A stretch of DNA of 64,000 bases from Rhabditophanes sp. KR3021. Its lineage: Eukaryota; Nematoda; Chromadorea; Rhabditida; Alloionematidae. Location: contig CAUJLY010000002.1 of assembly GCA_963281155.1 (NCBI GenBank), forward strand, positions 3,844,001 to 3,908,000, written 5' to 3'. Below the pieces are notes generated by a model. That model searched no databases. It was not told where the DNA came from and saw only the letters and a list, made by a program, of their open reading frames with translations. Both the position numbers and the translations under genes were made by a program. Below, piece by piece: positions 62,147-64,000 of the stretch. Within the stretch, counting starts at the first letter, position 1. Each line of letters opens with the position of its first letter.

Positions 62147-62990
62147 TATAGAGGAATAAAAATGCGTTAAGTAAACGTAAAATAACTTGTAGAATAACAG
62201 GATAATATAATGTGGTACTAAACTAATTTGTGCATGACTACCTTAAATTTCCATGTTTTGTGAACCATAATTTTAGCTTTAACTTTCTTTTTTCTTTCAT
62301 AAATATTTGGAATAAGTAAACACAATTTCTTGTGAATAAAATATCTGGCACAATTGATATACTTTTACCTTAAATTCGGTAAATTGGCAAGTTTCTTTAA
62401 ATCCAGCAGTATTTGATAAAGTGTGTATGAAGACGCCACAAATTTAGAAAAGCAGAAAATGTGAGAATGGAAAATATTGTTATAATAACGGTAATAACCA
62501 ATCTTTGAATTTTTTGCACTTATTAATGAATGCTACATTATTTCAGAACATATTATTTTTTCAATTGTTCTTGGAAAAAATGTAATACTCATATAAGTTA
62601 TTAAATCCTTTCTTGCAAGTGTAATAATCATATAAATACTTAAACCTTTTTTGAAGTGTAGTTTCCTCGTTAATAATTAAAAAGTTGGCCTTTCAATTTT
62701 TAAATAATCGAGACAGACTTAATGCACGCTTTTTTGGTAATCCTTACACTGCTAGTTATATCTAGTTGAACTTATTAAGATTTACAAAGTACCGATTTGA
62801 ACTTGGTGATACAAAAATATTAATTAACTAAATATTTATTTATCTTTATTTACAGAAAGCATTTTGGTATTTATAGTTTACCAAATAATTCGTATAAGAT
62901 AATGTGTTAATGCCAATATTATATATTACTTCGAATAATTAGTTATCATTCCCAATCAAGAGGGCCGTTTAGATTTATTGAATCATCCAT
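62147..62990. other. intergenic, AT-rich
   Basis: Nothing recognised. Confidence 0.5.
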
Positions 62991-63639
62991 TTTAGACATC
63001 ATTTCCAACATTTCTAATATAATAGTAATCTACTTTGTCAGGATAAGCTAGCACATCAATGTATTCTAAAGTCTTACCAAAGTCTTTTGCTAATTTAAAT
63101 GGGGAAAAAAGAGTGCTACAATTTTGCCTTACTGCTTTTTTGGCTAAAAATACTTCTTCACGATCTTGTACTTTTTTCCGATATTAGTTCAGCGACCATG
63201 TAAATCCATGATTCTATATCATCCTTTCTTCCTAATTCGACGCCGCCATGGCTATTCAAAGAACTGTATTTCAAAGTGCCTTTAAAGTGACACTTCTATT
63301 TGATTTCTTTGCTCGATCAATCAACTTCACAAAATGCGTTGGACTTCCTTTATCCGAATTAACTAATTTTAAAATGGCTATCTCCATTTCGAGTTTGGGA
63401 TGAAGACGAGTGGGTAATTTTTTTCACATTTCATAGTGTAAGAATGCTTAGGATTCATTAGGTCGTGCACTTTGAAGACCATGCCATAGGCGCCTTAAGT
63501 AAAGTAAATGTAGTGCCCACAAACTTCTTTCCTACATTTACGCCAAAAGCTTTATTACCTTGTAACGAGACCGTTTTGTGGTAATTGTTTCTCCAGCGCG
63601 AATTTCATCAAAATTTCCTAATTCAGCTTCAGTACTCAT
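62991..63639 (-). pseudogene. CK1/TTBK-type protein kinase remnant lacking the catalytic loop
   Basis: The minus strand opens MSTEAELGNFDEIRAGETIT, then RYKVIKLLA (kinase beta-1) and a stop. After about 45 nt it resumes GAYGMVFKVHDLMNPKHSYT (glycine loop), MKCEKK (VAIK-type Lys), LEMEIAILKLVNSDKG (alpha-C) and HFVKLIDRAKKSN. It then jumps straight to KYSSLNSHGGVELGRKDDIE and SWIYMVAELI, the activation-segment/alpha-F signature of worm CK1/TTBK kinases. It continues in another frame as LAKKAVRQNC and YIDVLAYPDKVDYYYI to a stop at 62991. The HRD/catalytic loop and DFG are absent and at least two frame changes exist. Nematodes carry many such kinases, often sperm-expressed. Confidence 0.75.
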
Positions 63640-64000
63640 TGAGAATATGTATAAACTGACTAATTTAATCCAATTATTGGCCTTAAATATTATTTTCAAT
63701 GATGCTATTTTAGCGTTTAAAATATTCAAATTTAAAACTTAATCAGCATATTAATTTTAATGTATGATAGTTGGATGAAATTTTGTATGAAGTGTATTTT
63801 AATTTTCCCTTCAGATATGATCATTCATATAACCACCAACATTTACGTTTTAATTATTCATTAGAACGCTATTGTGTGTAACTGTAAAAAGTAGACTCTT
63901 TTTGCTATTAATATGATTTCTTGATAAAGCAATGAGTCGTTCGTTTAAATTTGTCTGGTTCTTATAAGTTTCTATACTTAATTACATGTAATAATACTTA
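63640..64000. other. window end, no gene seen
   Basis: AT-rich DNA without recognisable coding or RNA features. Confidence 0.5.

Overview
This window is nuclear DNA of a nematode. The clearest marker is an intronless major sperm protein gene (48014-48394), a family confined to nematodes. The other genes are metazoan orthologues: SMARCD/BAF60, METTL6, FRA10AC1, extended synaptotagmin, Tip60, Rpn12, a DHHC acyltransferase, GAR1, IFT88 and a Goliath-type E3 ligase. The DNA is AT-rich. Most introns are 40-50 nt with gtaag donors and tttag/ttcag acceptors, mixed with a few long ones. I cannot name the species. All gene models come from reading frames and splice phase in the raw sequence, with no RNA or database support.

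Layout: 0-6 kb holds a broken coding fragment (+), a Pcf11-like gene (-), SMARCD (+), METTL6 (+) and FRA10AC1 (+). 6.3-14.2 kb holds two tandem SLC9B/NHA-type Na+/H+ exchanger paralogues, one six-exon and one two-exon, with an isolated Gag-like ORF between them. 14.4-19 kb is an extended synaptotagmin (-). 20.8-25.8 kb holds Tip60 (-), Rpn12 (+) and a ZDHHC gene (+). 27.4-32.6 kb holds a four-pass TMEM272-like protein, an unknown two-exon gene, GAR1 (-) and a ZHP/RNF212-like RING protein. 33-43 kb holds an AT-hook protein, IFT88 (-) and a GT14-like glycosyltransferase. 43-48.4 kb holds a membrane carboxylesterase, a decayed P-loop GTPase gene and the MSP gene. 50-53.6 kb holds a small secreted peptide precursor and a Goliath-like PA-TM-RING ligase. 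53.6-61.3 kb is almost gene-free. The right end holds a four-TM protein and a wrecked CK1/TTBK-type kinase.

The genes do not form one pathway. Themes are chromatin and RNA processing (Pcf11, SMARCD, Tip60, GAR1, METTL6), membranes and cilia (NHA, E-Syt, DHHC, IFT88, esterase, Goliath) and germline (MSP, ZHP-like RING).

The most unusual signals are these. (1) Decayed or small genes sit inside long introns of intact genes, and every one found is antisense to its host. (2) Three otherwise intact conserved genes each carry exactly one extra base in the coding frame. (3) A secreted peptide precursor at 50 kb has a dibasic/amidation layout. (4) The first NHA paralogue lacks both aspartates of the family's ion-binding pair. 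(5) A broken P-loop gene with GC-rich codons, like those of MSP, is divergently paired with MSP.
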